From assembly GCF_015550425.1 (NCBI RefSeq), contig NZ_JADNAT010000004.1, forward strand, positions 1 to 64,000: a stretch of 64,000 nucleotides of DNA, in the 5' to 3' direction. Source of the DNA: Clostridium sp. 1001275B_160808_H3. Its GTDB lineage: Bacteria; Bacillota; Clostridia; Clostridiales; Clostridiaceae. Of this stretch, positions 8,558 to 18,100 are shown piece by piece. Under the pieces are notes generated by a model, which saw only the letters and a program-made list of their open reading frames with translations, was not told the origin of the DNA and did not search any database. Position numbers and translations under genes: made by a program. The stretch's first letter is position 1; each line of letters opens with the position of its first letter.

Positions 8558-9175
8558 ATGTTATTCCGTCAGAACTTACCTAACTTACAAAGTAAAATAA
8601 GATTTTTACATGCTATCCCTTTGGCACCTGCTGTAGATATTTATTTAGATGGAAATTTACTTGGAGAAAACATAGCTTTTTCGGATATATCATGCTATGA
8701 AAATATACCTCCAGGAAATCATGAGCTTCAGTTATATGTAACAGGAACGTATGATGATCCAATATTTACAAGAAATATTGATGTTTTACCTGATACGACT
8801 TTAACAGTTAATATAGTATCTAGCGGTAGTGCAATTAATATATTAGTTTTGAATGATGTTAATGTGAAAGGTAATATGACACTCACTTTTTTGAGGTTTA
8901 TTAATTTATCACCTAATGCTCCTTTAATATCTTTATCATTGCCAAATGATATAAATTTATTTGGGAATGTCGAGTATTTGGAAACTACAGGATATTATCC
9001 TTTATCTCCAGCGATTTATGATTTTAAAGTTACTTTTTCAGCTATAGCTGGATTAGAAAAGTATATAAATGAGAAGACATTACGAAATGGAAGATATTAC
9101 ACAATATATATAATAGGTTTATTAAATAGGCACCCACAAATTGGATATCTTATGGTTGAAGACGGAAGAGATTAA
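8558..9175 (+). CDS. DUF4397 domain protein
   Basis: 205 residues starting at the ATG at 8558. A GTG three codons upstream overlaps the GAGGTGA ribosome site and is unlikely. IRFLHAIPLAPAVDIYLDG near residues 13-31, then SCYENIPPGNHELQLYVTG and later FLRFINLSPNAPLISLSLP, show two successive repeats of the DUF4397 beta fold (x-R-F-x-N-L-S-P-x-A-P). There is no signal peptide or membrane helix. The domain is common in surface and adhesion-like proteins, but no biochemical role is established as far as I know. Its tight operon with the Gly/Met/Asn repeat protein suggests a shared structural role. Confidence 0.8.
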   Translation: MLFRQNLPNLQSKIRFLHAIPLAPAVDIYLDGNLLGENIAFSDISCYENIPPGNHELQLYVTGTYDDPIFTRNIDVLPDTTLTVNIVSSGSAINILVLNDVNVKGNMTLTFLRFINLSPNAPLISLSLPNDINLFGNVEYLETTGYYPLSPAIYDFKVTFSAIAGLEKYINEKTLRNGRYYTIYIIGLLNRHPQIGYLMVEDGRD

Positions 9176-9211
9176 AAAATGACTGTATCTTTCAAGATAC
9201 AGTCATTTTTT
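9174..9211. terminator. Bidirectional terminator overlapping both stop codons
   Basis: A perfect 18-bp stem (9174-9191 with 9194-9211) has A/T tails on both ends. It overlaps the TAA of the DUF4397 gene and the stop of the convergent zupT gene, serving both. Confidence 0.9.
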
Positions 9212-9986
9212 AATGTACATAAATATGGCTTAATGGAATTATACATATTCCTAAAAAAATTGAAAATAAATAAGTTTTATGATATCCATATTGTCTAGAA
9301 GCAGGTATAAGCTCAGCAAAGGAAATATAAAGCATTATTCCCGAAACCATAGCAAATATTATAGCAAGTATTATTTCATTTATATAAGGCCTTAAAAATA
9401 AGAAAGCTAATAAAGCGCCAACTGGTTCAGCAAGTCCAGAAAAAAGTGTGTATTTAAATGCTTGATACTTACTTTTAGTAGAGTAATATATAGGCATGGC
9501 TACTGAAATACCTTCTGGAATGTTATGAAGTGCTATGGCTAAAGCTATAGATATACCAAGTGTAGTATTTTCATACCCAGAAACAAAAGTAGCGATGCCT
9601 TCTGGAAAGTTATGTATCATTAAAGCTATCATTGATACAAATCCAACTCTATATAGTTTTCCTGATGGAGCTGAAGGGTTCACTTTAGGTTCATCAGGAA
9701 TAAACTTATCTATTAGTAATGCTACAAATGCACCTGCTAACAAAAATAAAAGTGATAAAAGGACTCCATTTAATTTGCCATTATACTTACTAAGGGTCTC
9801 TTCAGCAGAAATGAATAGATCAGTAAAGGATACTGTTATCATTACTCCAGCAGAAAAAGCTAGTGCAAATGTAATTAGCTTTTTATTTTGAGACTTAGAA
9901 AAAAACACAATAAAAGCCCCAATTACTGTAGATAGACCTGCCATTAAAGAAAGTAATAAGGGAATAAAAGATTGATTGTTTAACAT
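9210..9986 (-). CDS. zupT: ZIP-family metal transporter (ZupT-like)
   Basis: 258 residues with eight predicted membrane helices and a charged loop (IPDEPKVNPSAPSGK) between helices 3 and 4. HNFPEG near residue 124 and HNIPEG near 153 are the signature paired metal-binding motifs of helices 4 and 5 in ZIP/ZupT proteins. It should import Zn2+ and perhaps Fe2+ or Mn2+ across the cell membrane. The length matches the bacterial family. The ribosome site TGAGGT lies upstream of the ATG. It is a single-gene unit convergent with the DUF4397 gene. I see no metal-regulator box upstream that I can identify. Confidence 0.9.
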   Translation of the reverse strand: MLNNQSFIPLLLSLMAGLSTVIGAFIVFFSKSQNKKLITFALAFSAGVMITVSFTDLFISAEETLSKYNGKLNGVLLSLLFLLAGAFVALLIDKFIPDEPKVNPSAPSGKLYRVGFVSMIALMIHNFPEGIATFVSGYENTTLGISIALAIALHNIPEGISVAMPIYYSTKSKYQAFKYTLFSGLAEPVGALLAFLFLRPYINEIILAIIFAMVSGIMLYISFAELIPASRQYGYHKTYLFSIFLGICIIPLSHIYVH

Positions 9987-10316
9987 AAAAGTACCTCACA
10001 AAGTTATTAGTATTTTGAATTATGTTTTCAATAAATAATCTATATTATCAAAACTATTAAATACTTGTAGTTTAGTTAAATGTTAAATATTTATTGTAAC
10101 AAATATATTAATAAATATATTAGAAAAGAAAATATACTATGCAATTTATAGAAAATTTTATAATATAATTTATGTAATTGTATTATTAGGAAGGAAATGT
10201 AATATATAATGTATAGTTGATTTATAAATAATAATATTATTAAAGTGATATTACATAATACTAATCTAACTATATATAATTACGAAGCTAGTATTTTAAA
10301 TTTTAGGAGAGGTAGT
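9987..10316. other. Gene-free stretch
   Basis: 330 very AT-rich bases between the divergent zupT and hydrolase genes. It must hold both promoters; TATAAT-like strings occur near 10160. I see no conserved structure, repeat or credible small gene. Confidence 0.5.
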
Positions 10317-11147
10317 ATGATAAATAATAAAATAGAAGAAAAGATAGCAATGATACCTATAATTTATAAGATTTTACATGAAAATATACAAAGTAGAAAA
10401 AATGATTTTGAAAATTTTAAATATGGGGAGAATATAAAACAGTATTATAGAACTTATAAAGGTGATAAAAATAAACCTATAATATTTTTCATTCATGGAG
10501 GTGGATGGTGGCATGGAAGCCCTAAGACATCTAGTTGCATTGGAAAGTTTTTTAATGATTTAGGATATAATGTAGTTCTTCCAGCTTATAGGCTTGTACC
10601 TTTATATAAATATCCAACTCAAATAGATGATGTTTTTATGTCTTTAAAAGATTATTTATTAAAAGAAAATGATATTGAAAACAAGAAAATCATAGTTATA
10701 GGATTTTCAGCAGGTGGAGAGCTTGCAGCTAATATAGTTTTCAATGTAAATAAACAAAAGGAATTTGGTATAAATAGTGATATTTTTAAAGGGCTAATTA
10801 CATTAGCTGGAGTATTAGATTTTGAAAAATGTAAATCTAAACACTCTATAACATTAATTGAAAATTATATTGGTAAGGATAATTCTTTTAAAGAAATGAA
10901 TCCTATAAACTTGCTAAAAGAAAGCAATAATATTCCTACACTATGTTTACATGGTAATAAGGATCCATTAATCAACTTAGAAAATTCTATTAGCTTTGTT
11001 GATAAGGTAAATAGTCTAAATGGGAATGCTAAATTAAAAATTTTAGATAAAAAGCATCATTCGGATATAATATCTCTAGTAATAAACAAAGGAGAAAAAG
11101 AATCTAAAATAATTTTAGATTTTATAGAAGATATATGGAGAAGTTAA
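10317..11147 (+). CDS. Alpha/beta hydrolase, HSL-type esterase
   Basis: 276 residues from the ATG at 10317, chosen because AGGAGAGG lies at 10305-10312; the frame is open for 24 codons upstream. HGGGWWHG near residue 61 is the oxyanion-hole motif of hormone-sensitive-lipase-type esterases. GFSAGGE gives the nucleophilic Ser, HGNKDPL the Asp and KKHHSD the His. There is no signal peptide, so it is probably cytoplasmic. The gene overlaps the next one, a membrane acyltransferase, by 13 bases. The pairing suggests removal and addition of acyl groups on the same class of substrate, which is inference. Confidence 0.8.
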   Translation: MINNKIEEKIAMIPIIYKILHENIQSRKNDFENFKYGENIKQYYRTYKGDKNKPIIFFIHGGGWWHGSPKTSSCIGKFFNDLGYNVVLPAYRLVPLYKYPTQIDDVFMSLKDYLLKENDIENKKIIVIGFSAGGELAANIVFNVNKQKEFGINSDIFKGLITLAGVLDFEKCKSKHSITLIENYIGKDNSFKEMNPINLLKESNNIPTLCLHGNKDPLINLENSISFVDKVNSLNGNAKLKILDKKHHSDIISLVINKGEKESKIILDFIEDIWRS

Positions 11148-12163
11148 AAACAAGAAATTATTTATTAGATAATCTGAAAGTTATATTAATATTCTTTGTA
11201 GTGTTTGGGCATGTAATTGAATATTATATAAAGGATAATAGTACCCTTAGAACTATATATATTTTCATATATATTTTTCATATGCCTCTTTTCATATTTA
11301 TTTCAGGATACTTATCTAAGAATTTTTACAGAATGAAAAGAAAGGCAATTAGAAATTTATTAATACCATATATAATATTTAATATGATTTGGTATACTGC
11401 TGTATATATAGGTACAAAAAGAGCGATGTTTTCTGTACTTTATCCTGGGTGGACTTTATGGTATTTATTAAGTTTGTTTTTTTGGAGAATGACATTAAAA
11501 TATTTAATAAAATTTAAACATATTTTATTAGTTAGTTTTATAATAGGTGTTTTAGTTGGATTAATACCTAGCATAGGAAGTACTTTATCAATTTCTAGAA
11601 CTATTGTGTTTTTACCATTTTTCTTACTTGGATACTATACGAAGGAAGAGAATTTAGAAAAAGTTAAATCTTTAAAAAGAGAATATGCTCTTACGGGAAT
11701 ACTAGCATTTTTATTAGTGGCTATGTATATAGTTAAAAATAATTTATTTGATTATAAATTTTTATACAATTCATATTCATATGATGCTTTGGGAGTTTCA
11801 TTACTGGAGGGGATTGTCTTTAGGATTTTCCTTTATTTTGGAGCAATAATATTTAGTGTTTGTGTAATAAATTTAGTTCCAAGTAAAGAACAATTCTACT
11901 CTAGAATAGGAAAAGCAACTATGAATATATATGTTTTTCATATTTATTTAGTTATGCTAGTATATTTCTTTATACCTAGATGGAATATTAGCATGTTACA
12001 GAATGTTTTAATTTTAGTAAGTCCTTTTATTATAATTTTCCTTTTATCCAGAAAAAAGATTAATAGCGTGTATGATGGAATATTTTATCCGGTTAATATA
12101 AGTATAGATACTGGGAAAAAATCTATTAAAAAATATAAATATATGAATAAGAAAACTCATTAA
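11135..12163 (+). CDS. Membrane acyltransferase, family 3 (OafA/WecH-like)
   Basis: 342 residues with about ten membrane helices. The N-terminal NYLLDNLKVILIFFVVFGHV carries the conserved His of acyltransferase family 3. FHMPLFIFISGYLSK near residue 48 and FLLGYYTKEE near 165 are further family features. These proteins move an acyl group, often acetyl, to sugars or lipids at the membrane. It overlaps the esterase gene by 13 bases and is translationally coupled to it. The usual length is about 340-400 residues, so it appears complete. The substrate is unknown; a surface glycan or teichoic acid is plausible. Confidence 0.8.
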   Translation: MEKLKTRNYLLDNLKVILIFFVVFGHVIEYYIKDNSTLRTIYIFIYIFHMPLFIFISGYLSKNFYRMKRKAIRNLLIPYIIFNMIWYTAVYIGTKRAMFSVLYPGWTLWYLLSLFFWRMTLKYLIKFKHILLVSFIIGVLVGLIPSIGSTLSISRTIVFLPFFLLGYYTKEENLEKVKSLKREYALTGILAFLLVAMYIVKNNLFDYKFLYNSYSYDALGVSLLEGIVFRIFLYFGAIIFSVCVINLVPSKEQFYSRIGKATMNIYVFHIYLVMLVYFFIPRWNISMLQNVLILVSPFIIIFLLSRKKINSVYDGIFYPVNISIDTGKKSIKKYKYMNKKTH

Positions 12164-12186
12164 TTTATTTAATGAGTTTTTTATTT
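12152..12186 (+). terminator. Terminator overlapping the acyltransferase stop codon
   Basis: AAAACTCATTAA (12152-12163) pairs with TTAATGAGTTTT (12169-12180), then TTATTT. The left arm contains the last codons and the stop. Confidence 0.85.
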
Positions 12187-12198
12187 GCGAAAAAAATA

Positions 12199-12244
12199 TT
12201 TACAAATAGATATATTAATAATATACTGGTGTATATACACTAGT
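12199..12244 (+). promoter_or_regulatory. Promoter with overlapping palindromic operator
   Basis: TTTACA (12199-12204), a 17-base spacer and TATACT (12222-12227) form a good sigma-A promoter. ACTGGTGTATATACACTAGT (12225-12244) is a 20-base palindrome with one mismatched pair covering the -10 and start site, a classical repressor position. The GTGT..ACAC half-sites are reminiscent of niacin-repressor (NiaR) sites; this assignment is tentative. Confidence 0.6.
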
Positions 12245-12262
12245 GTTTAAGGGGGATTTTAT

Positions 12263-12784
12263 ATGGAAAGTAGAGAAAAAATTAGAAAAATGGTTTTTGC
12301 AGCTGTGTTGACTGCAATTGCAATTATAATTCCAACTCAATTTGGCTTTTTAAAAATAGTAGTAGGACCTTTTACAGCAACTATAGCATCACATGTACCT
12401 ATGTTTTTAGCAATGTTGATATCACCAGCTGTAGCAATATTTGTTGGAGTAGGATCTGCACTTGGATTTTTTATAACAACTCCATTAGTAGTTGCAGCAA
12501 GAGCATCTATGCATATAATAGTTGGATTTGTAGGTGCGTTAATAATAAATAAGGATAGGAACTTTAAGAAAGCAATTGCTATAACAGCACCTATTCATGG
12601 TATTTTAGAAGGGCTTATAGTTATACCATTTGGTTTTTCAGTTTATCAATTTATAGTAGTAGTAGCAATAGGTACTATTCTTCATCATTTTGTTGATGGA
12701 GCAATATCATATGCATTAGTAAAATCATTAGCTAAAGCAAGAAGAAAAAATATATATGATGTATTTTCAAGTGAAGCTGCTTAA
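12263..12784 (+). CDS. ECF transporter S component, possibly niacin (NiaX-like)
   Basis: 173 residues with about six membrane helices. The basic start MESREKIRKMVFAAVLTAIAIIIP is typical of substrate-binding S components of energy-coupling-factor vitamin transporters. The region FTATIASHVPMFLAMLISP, then RASMHIIVGFVGA, resembles my memory of NiaX proteins, but the substrate call is uncertain. It would capture a vitamin and use the shared EcfA/EcfT module encoded elsewhere. The operator-promoter at 12199-12244 implies repression when the vitamin or its product is plentiful. It is a single-gene unit with a terminator on each side. Confidence 0.75.
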   Translation: MESREKIRKMVFAAVLTAIAIIIPTQFGFLKIVVGPFTATIASHVPMFLAMLISPAVAIFVGVGSALGFFITTPLVVAARASMHIIVGFVGALIINKDRNFKKAIAITAPIHGILEGLIVIPFGFSVYQFIVVVAIGTILHHFVDGAISYALVKSLAKARRKNIYDVFSSEAA

Positions 12785-12806
12785 AATACTTAATATTATT
12801 ACTTAT

Positions 12807-12839
12807 AAAAAGTCTGTTGAAGTATTAACAGACTTTTTA
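12807..12839 (+). terminator. Terminator after ECF S component
   Basis: AAAAAGTCTGTT (12807-12818) pairs perfectly with AACAGACTTTTT (12828-12839). Confidence 0.9.
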
Positions 12840-12970
12840 TTATGAAAAATTATAATTAATTTAAATTCACATTATTGTTAAGTTTATATTTTTTTATTTT
12901 ATATAAAGTGATATAATTTAAAATTAATGGAAATAGTTACGATATAATTATATAGTTTGGAGGAATTAAC

Positions 12971-13825
12971 ATGGAAAGTACATCACTTATTCTAGAAGGT
13001 GGAGGAATGAGAGGAGTTTATACTGCAGGTGTGCTAGACTTACTATTAGATAAAGATATAGATATAAAATATTGTATAGGAGTATCAGCTGGAGCTTGCA
13101 ATTGTGTTTCATATATTTCAAAACAGCATAAAAGAAATTATAGGGTAAATATAAATTACATAAATGATAAGAGATATTTAAGTTTCAGTAATTTAATTAA
13201 AACTGGTTCAGCTTTTGGAATGGATATGCTTTTTAATATTATACCAAATGAATTAGAGCCTTTCGATCATAAAGGGTTTGAAAGTTCAGGAGCACAATTT
13301 ATTGTTGGAGCAACAAATTGTGAAACTGGCAAAGCAGAATTTTATAATATTAAAGATTTTAATGATGGATATGGATATGGGGCATTAAAAGCTTCTATTT
13401 CGTTACCATTAGTTGCAAAGATAGTTGATTTTGACAATAAAAAATTAATGGATGGTGGAATAGCTGCACCAATACCAATACAAAAAGCTATAGATGATGG
13501 AATAGAAAAGCATATTGTAGTTTTAACTCAACATAAGGGTTATAGAAAGAGTAAAACAAAAATAATGCCTATAATAAAAAGAAAGTATAAAAAACATCAA
13601 GGTCTTATTAATGCTATGGAAAATAGATATAAAATATATAATGAAACATTAGATCAATTAGATAGATTAGAAGAAGAGGGAAAGTGTTTTGTTATAAGGC
13701 CAAGTAGCCCATTAGATGTTAGTAGATTTGAAAGAGATAAAAATAAATTAGAATCTATTTATAATAAGGGATATGAGGATGCAAAGGCTATATCAGAGGA
13801 TTTAATAAAATTTATTAATAAATAG
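12971..13825 (+). CDS. Patatin-like phospholipase (YjjU/RssA type)
   Basis: 284 residues. LEGGGMRGVYTAGVLD at 8-23 is the glycine-rich oxyanion loop, GVSAGA gives the catalytic Ser39, and LMDGGIAAP gives the catalytic Asp161. Together these form the Ser-Asp dyad of bacterial patatins. It has no signal peptide, so it probably acts as a cytoplasmic or membrane-associated acyl hydrolase. The C-terminal part is rich in Lys and helices, as in the YjjU-like subgroup. It has a TTGGAGG ribosome site, is monocistronic, and is followed by a terminator. The substrate is unknown. Confidence 0.85.
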   Translation: MESTSLILEGGGMRGVYTAGVLDLLLDKDIDIKYCIGVSAGACNCVSYISKQHKRNYRVNINYINDKRYLSFSNLIKTGSAFGMDMLFNIIPNELEPFDHKGFESSGAQFIVGATNCETGKAEFYNIKDFNDGYGYGALKASISLPLVAKIVDFDNKKLMDGGIAAPIPIQKAIDDGIEKHIVVLTQHKGYRKSKTKIMPIIKRKYKKHQGLINAMENRYKIYNETLDQLDRLEEEGKCFVIRPSSPLDVSRFERDKNKLESIYNKGYEDAKAISEDLIKFINK

Positions 13826-13840
13826 TTTTATAAGTAGATA

Positions 13841-13880
13841 AAAAGGGAAGTGATTTTGGAAAAAAATTACTTCCTTTTTT
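13841..13880 (+). terminator. Terminator after patatin gene
   Basis: An AAAAGGGAAGTGATTTT-type left arm pairs with AAAAATTACTTCCTTTT, with small imperfections, followed by a nine-base T run. Confidence 0.8.
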
Positions 13881-14024
13881 TTTGTATACTTACTTAATTT
13901 AAATACTATCAATTTCTTATATATTTAGTTAAATGTAATATCATTATTATAACTTATGTAATATAAAATTATTTTGCTATGATATAATTATCATATATTA
14001 AGTAAAATATTTTGAGGTGATTTT

Positions 14025-15194
14025 ATGAAGATTTTTCATATGGGTGATTGGCATATAGGAAAGCTTGTCAATGGATTTTATATGACAGAAGATCAAGAAT
14101 TTATAATAGAGCAAATTTATGAGGCAATTGAAAAAGAAAAACCAGATGTTGTTTTAATTGCAGGTGATTTATATGATAGATCAGTTCCACCGGTTCATGC
14201 TGTTGAATTATTAAATAAAACCATGAAAAAAATAGTTAAGGATTTAAATACTAAGGTAATAGCTTTAGCAGGAAATCATGACAGTAATGAAAGAGTGGAA
14301 TTTGCAAGCTCATTATTAAGTGATAGTGGGTTATACATAGTTGGAAACTTAAAAAGAAAAATAGATAGAATAGTTTTGGAAGATGAATATGGAAAAATCA
14401 ATTTTTACCCAATACCATATGCAGATGTACCAGTTGTTAGGGATTTATTTGAAGATGAAAATATAAAAACACATGATTTAGCTATGCAAAAAATAATTTC
14501 TGAAGCATTAAGTGATTTTAATGAAGATGAAAGAAATATTGCTATAGCTCATGGTTATGTAACTCAAATGAAGGAAGATAACTTTGAAGTTTTAGAAGAG
14601 AGTGATTCAGAAAAGCCTCTTTCTATAGGTGGAACTGAATATATTAATTCAAAGCACTTTGAAAGATTTAATTATACAGCTCTTGGACATTTACATGGTC
14701 CTCAAAAGGTTGGAAGTGATAGAATAAGATATTCAGGTTCACTTATGAAATATTCATTTTCAGAAGTAAAGCAAAAAAAAGGGATCACCATTGTAGATAT
14801 AGATGAAAATGGAGATGTAGATATAAAAATTTATGATTTAAAGCCAAGAAGAGATTTTAGAATTAAGACTGGAACATTAGATGAAATCATTAAAGGCTTT
14901 GATAATTCATCAGAGAATTATGAGGATTACATAAAAGTAATATTAAAAGATAAAGGTGAGCTTTTAGATCCAATGGCAAAGCTTAGAAGTATATATCCAA
15001 ATGTTATGGAACTTACCAGAGAAGAAAGAGTTTCAAGAAATAGTAGTAGAAATGTAGCAACTAATATAAAAGAAAAATCTAAAATAACTTTATTTAAAAA
15101 TTTTTATGAAGATATAATGGATGAAGTTTGTAGCGAAGATGAAATGATAATCATGGAAAAAATAATAGAAGGCGCAGAGAAGGGGGGAGAGTAA
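14025..15194 (+). CDS. sbcD: Exonuclease SbcD (Mre11 family)
   Basis: 389 residues. Metallophosphoesterase motifs appear in order: GDWHIGK (7-13), AGDLYD (about 46-51), GNHDSNE (about 84-90), IAHGYV, and ALGHLHGPQ, which together bind two Mn2+ ions. SbcD is the nuclease partner of SbcC; the complex cuts DNA hairpins and opens protein-blocked ends. The gene has a GAGGTG ribosome site and an extended -10 (TATGATATAAT, 13978-13988) upstream. Its stop lies one base before the sbcC start, so the two are translationally coupled. Confidence 0.95.
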   Translation: MKIFHMGDWHIGKLVNGFYMTEDQEFIIEQIYEAIEKEKPDVVLIAGDLYDRSVPPVHAVELLNKTMKKIVKDLNTKVIALAGNHDSNERVEFASSLLSDSGLYIVGNLKRKIDRIVLEDEYGKINFYPIPYADVPVVRDLFEDENIKTHDLAMQKIISEALSDFNEDERNIAIAHGYVTQMKEDNFEVLEESDSEKPLSIGGTEYINSKHFERFNYTALGHLHGPQKVGSDRIRYSGSLMKYSFSEVKQKKGITIVDIDENGDVDIKIYDLKPRRDFRIKTGTLDEIIKGFDNSSENYEDYIKVILKDKGELLDPMAKLRSIYPNVMELTREERVSRNSSRNVATNIKEKSKITLFKNFYEDIMDEVCSEDEMIIMEKIIEGAEKGGE

Positions 15195-15195
15195 G

Positions 15196-18100
15196 GTGAA
15201 GATAAGAAAGCTAATAATAACAGGTTTTGGACCATATGCTGAAAGACAAGAGTTAGATTTTGAAGCAAGTCTTGATGGGAAAAATATGTTTGTTATAACA
15301 GGAAATACAGGTGCTGGAAAAACTACAATTTTTGATGCTATAAACTTTGCTTTATATGGAGAAGCAAGTGGTAGTGAAAGAGAGGGTAAAAATTTAAGAA
15401 GTGACTTTGCTGATAAATCAACTCCAACTGAAGTAGAGCTTTGGTTTTCACTTAGAAATAAAGATTATTATATAAAGAGGTCACCACAATATTTTAGAGC
15501 TAAGCAAAGAGGTGATGGATTTACAGAAAGTAAGCCTTCTGCTGAAATAAAAATAGGAGATAAAACAGTATCAGGACCAAAAGAAGTTACTAGATTAGTT
15601 GAAGAAATACTAGGAATTACATGCGAACAATTTAAACAACTTGTTATGATTCCACAAGGTGAATTTAAGAAGTTATTAAATTCAGATAGTGACAAGAAAG
15701 AAGAAATTTTTAGAAAGATTTTTGGAACTAAGGTTTTTTCAGATATACAACAAAATATAAAATCAGAAGCAAATAATCTTAAAAAGTCTATAGAGCAAAT
15801 ACAAAGAGATAGAGAAAATAGAATTAAGGCATTTTCATGTAAAGAAGATGACGAAGAGTTAAGAAGAAATATAAATGCTAAGGACTTAAATATAGAATTA
15901 ATACTTTCAAAATTTAAAGATGCTATAGATAAAGATGAAGTAGAAGAAGATATAATAAAGGAAAATCTTAAAGAAATTAATATAGAAATTAATAATATAT
16001 CAAAAGAATTAGTTTTAGCCAATGATATAAATAAGAAGATAGATAATCTAGAAAAATATAAATGCGATTTAGAGAAATTAAATTTATTAAAGCATGAATA
16101 TGAAGTCAAAAATGTGAAATTAGAAAGTGGAAAAAAAGCTGTAACAGCTTTAGGCTTTGAAGACAAATATAAGGAGAAGAAATTATCCTTATTAAAGGCA
16201 GAAGAAAGTTTAAGAAAAAGTATAGAAAATTTAGAGAAATATAAAAAAGAATTTGAAGATGCAGAAAGAAAACTAAAAATAGAAAATGAAAAAGAAGATA
16301 TAAAAAACAATTTAAGAAAACAGCTTGATGAAATAGAGAAATTAAAAGAAAAGGCATCAAATTATCAAAGCAATAAAGAAAAGCTTGATAAGATAAATAA
16401 AGAATCTCAATATATTCTTGAAAGAATAAAGCAAATAGACTTAGATAGGAATAATAAGAACGACTTAATAAAATTATTATCAGAAGAACTAGAAAATATA
16501 AATAAGTTAAAAGATGAAAAGAGTAGCTTAGATATAGAAGAAATAAATTATATATCTAAGCAAGAAAAACTTAATAAGCTTTTAGGTGCTTTAGAAAAAT
16601 GTAAGTTAGAAAGTCAAAGACATGTAAAAGGAACAGCATTTTATGAAAGTGCAGATAAAGAATATAATGAAAAGAAAAATAATTATGAAAAGCTAGAAGA
16701 TGCCTTTAGAAGAAATCAAGCAGGAATATTAGCTAAAGACTTAATAGAAGGAGAAAATTGCCCAGTTTGTGGTTCTACTCATCATCCAAAGCTTGCAGTT
16801 ATAGAAGCTGAAAGTATAAATGAAGTAACAGTAAAAGAAGCTAAAGCATTAGCTGACAAGTTTTATGAAAAAAGAGAATCTTATTATAGAGAATTAACTA
16901 AGATACAAGCAGAGATAAATTCACTTAAAGAAGAAACGATAAAACCTATAATTATAGAAATATTTAATAAAGAAAATTTCAAATATGATATTGAAGGGTC
17001 TATAGAAAAGACCAATTTTGAACTAAAAAATAATTGTAGCAATTTAGATAAAATAACTAATAGGAAAAAAGAAATTGAAAAAGTAGTGTCTTTAGAATCA
17101 AGTAAATTAAAGCAAAAGCAAGAAATAGAAAAATATACTGAACAGTTACGAGTTGAGCTAGAAAATAAAAATAAAGAACTATTAGCAAAAGAGGGAGAAT
17201 TAAAAACACAAGAAGCAAATTTACAAAATATAGTTAGTGAATTTAAAGGAACTATAAGAAGCCTTAAAGAGTTAGAAGAGGAACAATTAAAAGTAAATAG
17301 TACTCTTGAAAAGCTAAAAGAGGATTATATAAAAGCAGAAAAAGACTTTAATAATATAAAAACTATTTATGATAAAGAAAATGGTAATAGAAGTTCCTTG
17401 GAGAAAGTTACTGAAAATGCAAAGTCAGAGCTTGATGATGCTTTGAATATGTTTAAAGAAAAGGTTCTAGAATTAGGATTTGAAAATTACAATGACTATT
17501 CTTCAAGTAGAATGACAGAGGTGGAAATTAATGCATTAGAAAGAGATATAAATAAGTTTAATATGGATATATCTAATGCACAAAAGGTCTATAATTTATC
17601 TTTAGAAGAGTGTAAGGACTTAAATAAAGTCGATATAAGAAATATAGAAGAAGCTTTAGAAGCTAAGAATAATGAAAAGATTAATTTAGAAAAAACTGAA
17701 AAGGAAATTTACTTAAGAATAAGCCAAAATAAAAGAATCATTGGAGAATGTATTAATTACAGTAAATTAATAGAGGCAGATGAAGAAAAATATAAGACTG
17801 TAGGTAAGCTTGCAAAAGTGATAAATGGAGATAATCCAAGAAAAATAAGTTTTGAAAGATATGTTTTAGCAGCATATTTTGAAGATATAATTGAAGCTGC
17901 TAATATTAGATTTGCCCAAATGACTTGCAATAGATTTGAGCTTTTAAGAAAAGAAGAATTAGGAGATAAGAGAAAAGGGCAAGGATTAGATTTAGAAGTG
18001 TTTGATAACTATACAGGTAAATCTAGAGATGTAAAGACTTTATCAGGAGGAGAATCTTTTAAAGCATCATTATCTATGGCATTAGGCCTTGCAGATGTGG

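Noticed and set aside
15468..16310. Long Ser/Phe/Leu-rich minus-strand frame inside sbcC
   Set aside because: An artefact of A-rich Lys/Glu coiled-coil codons on the other strand; no start signals, and sbcC is clearly real.
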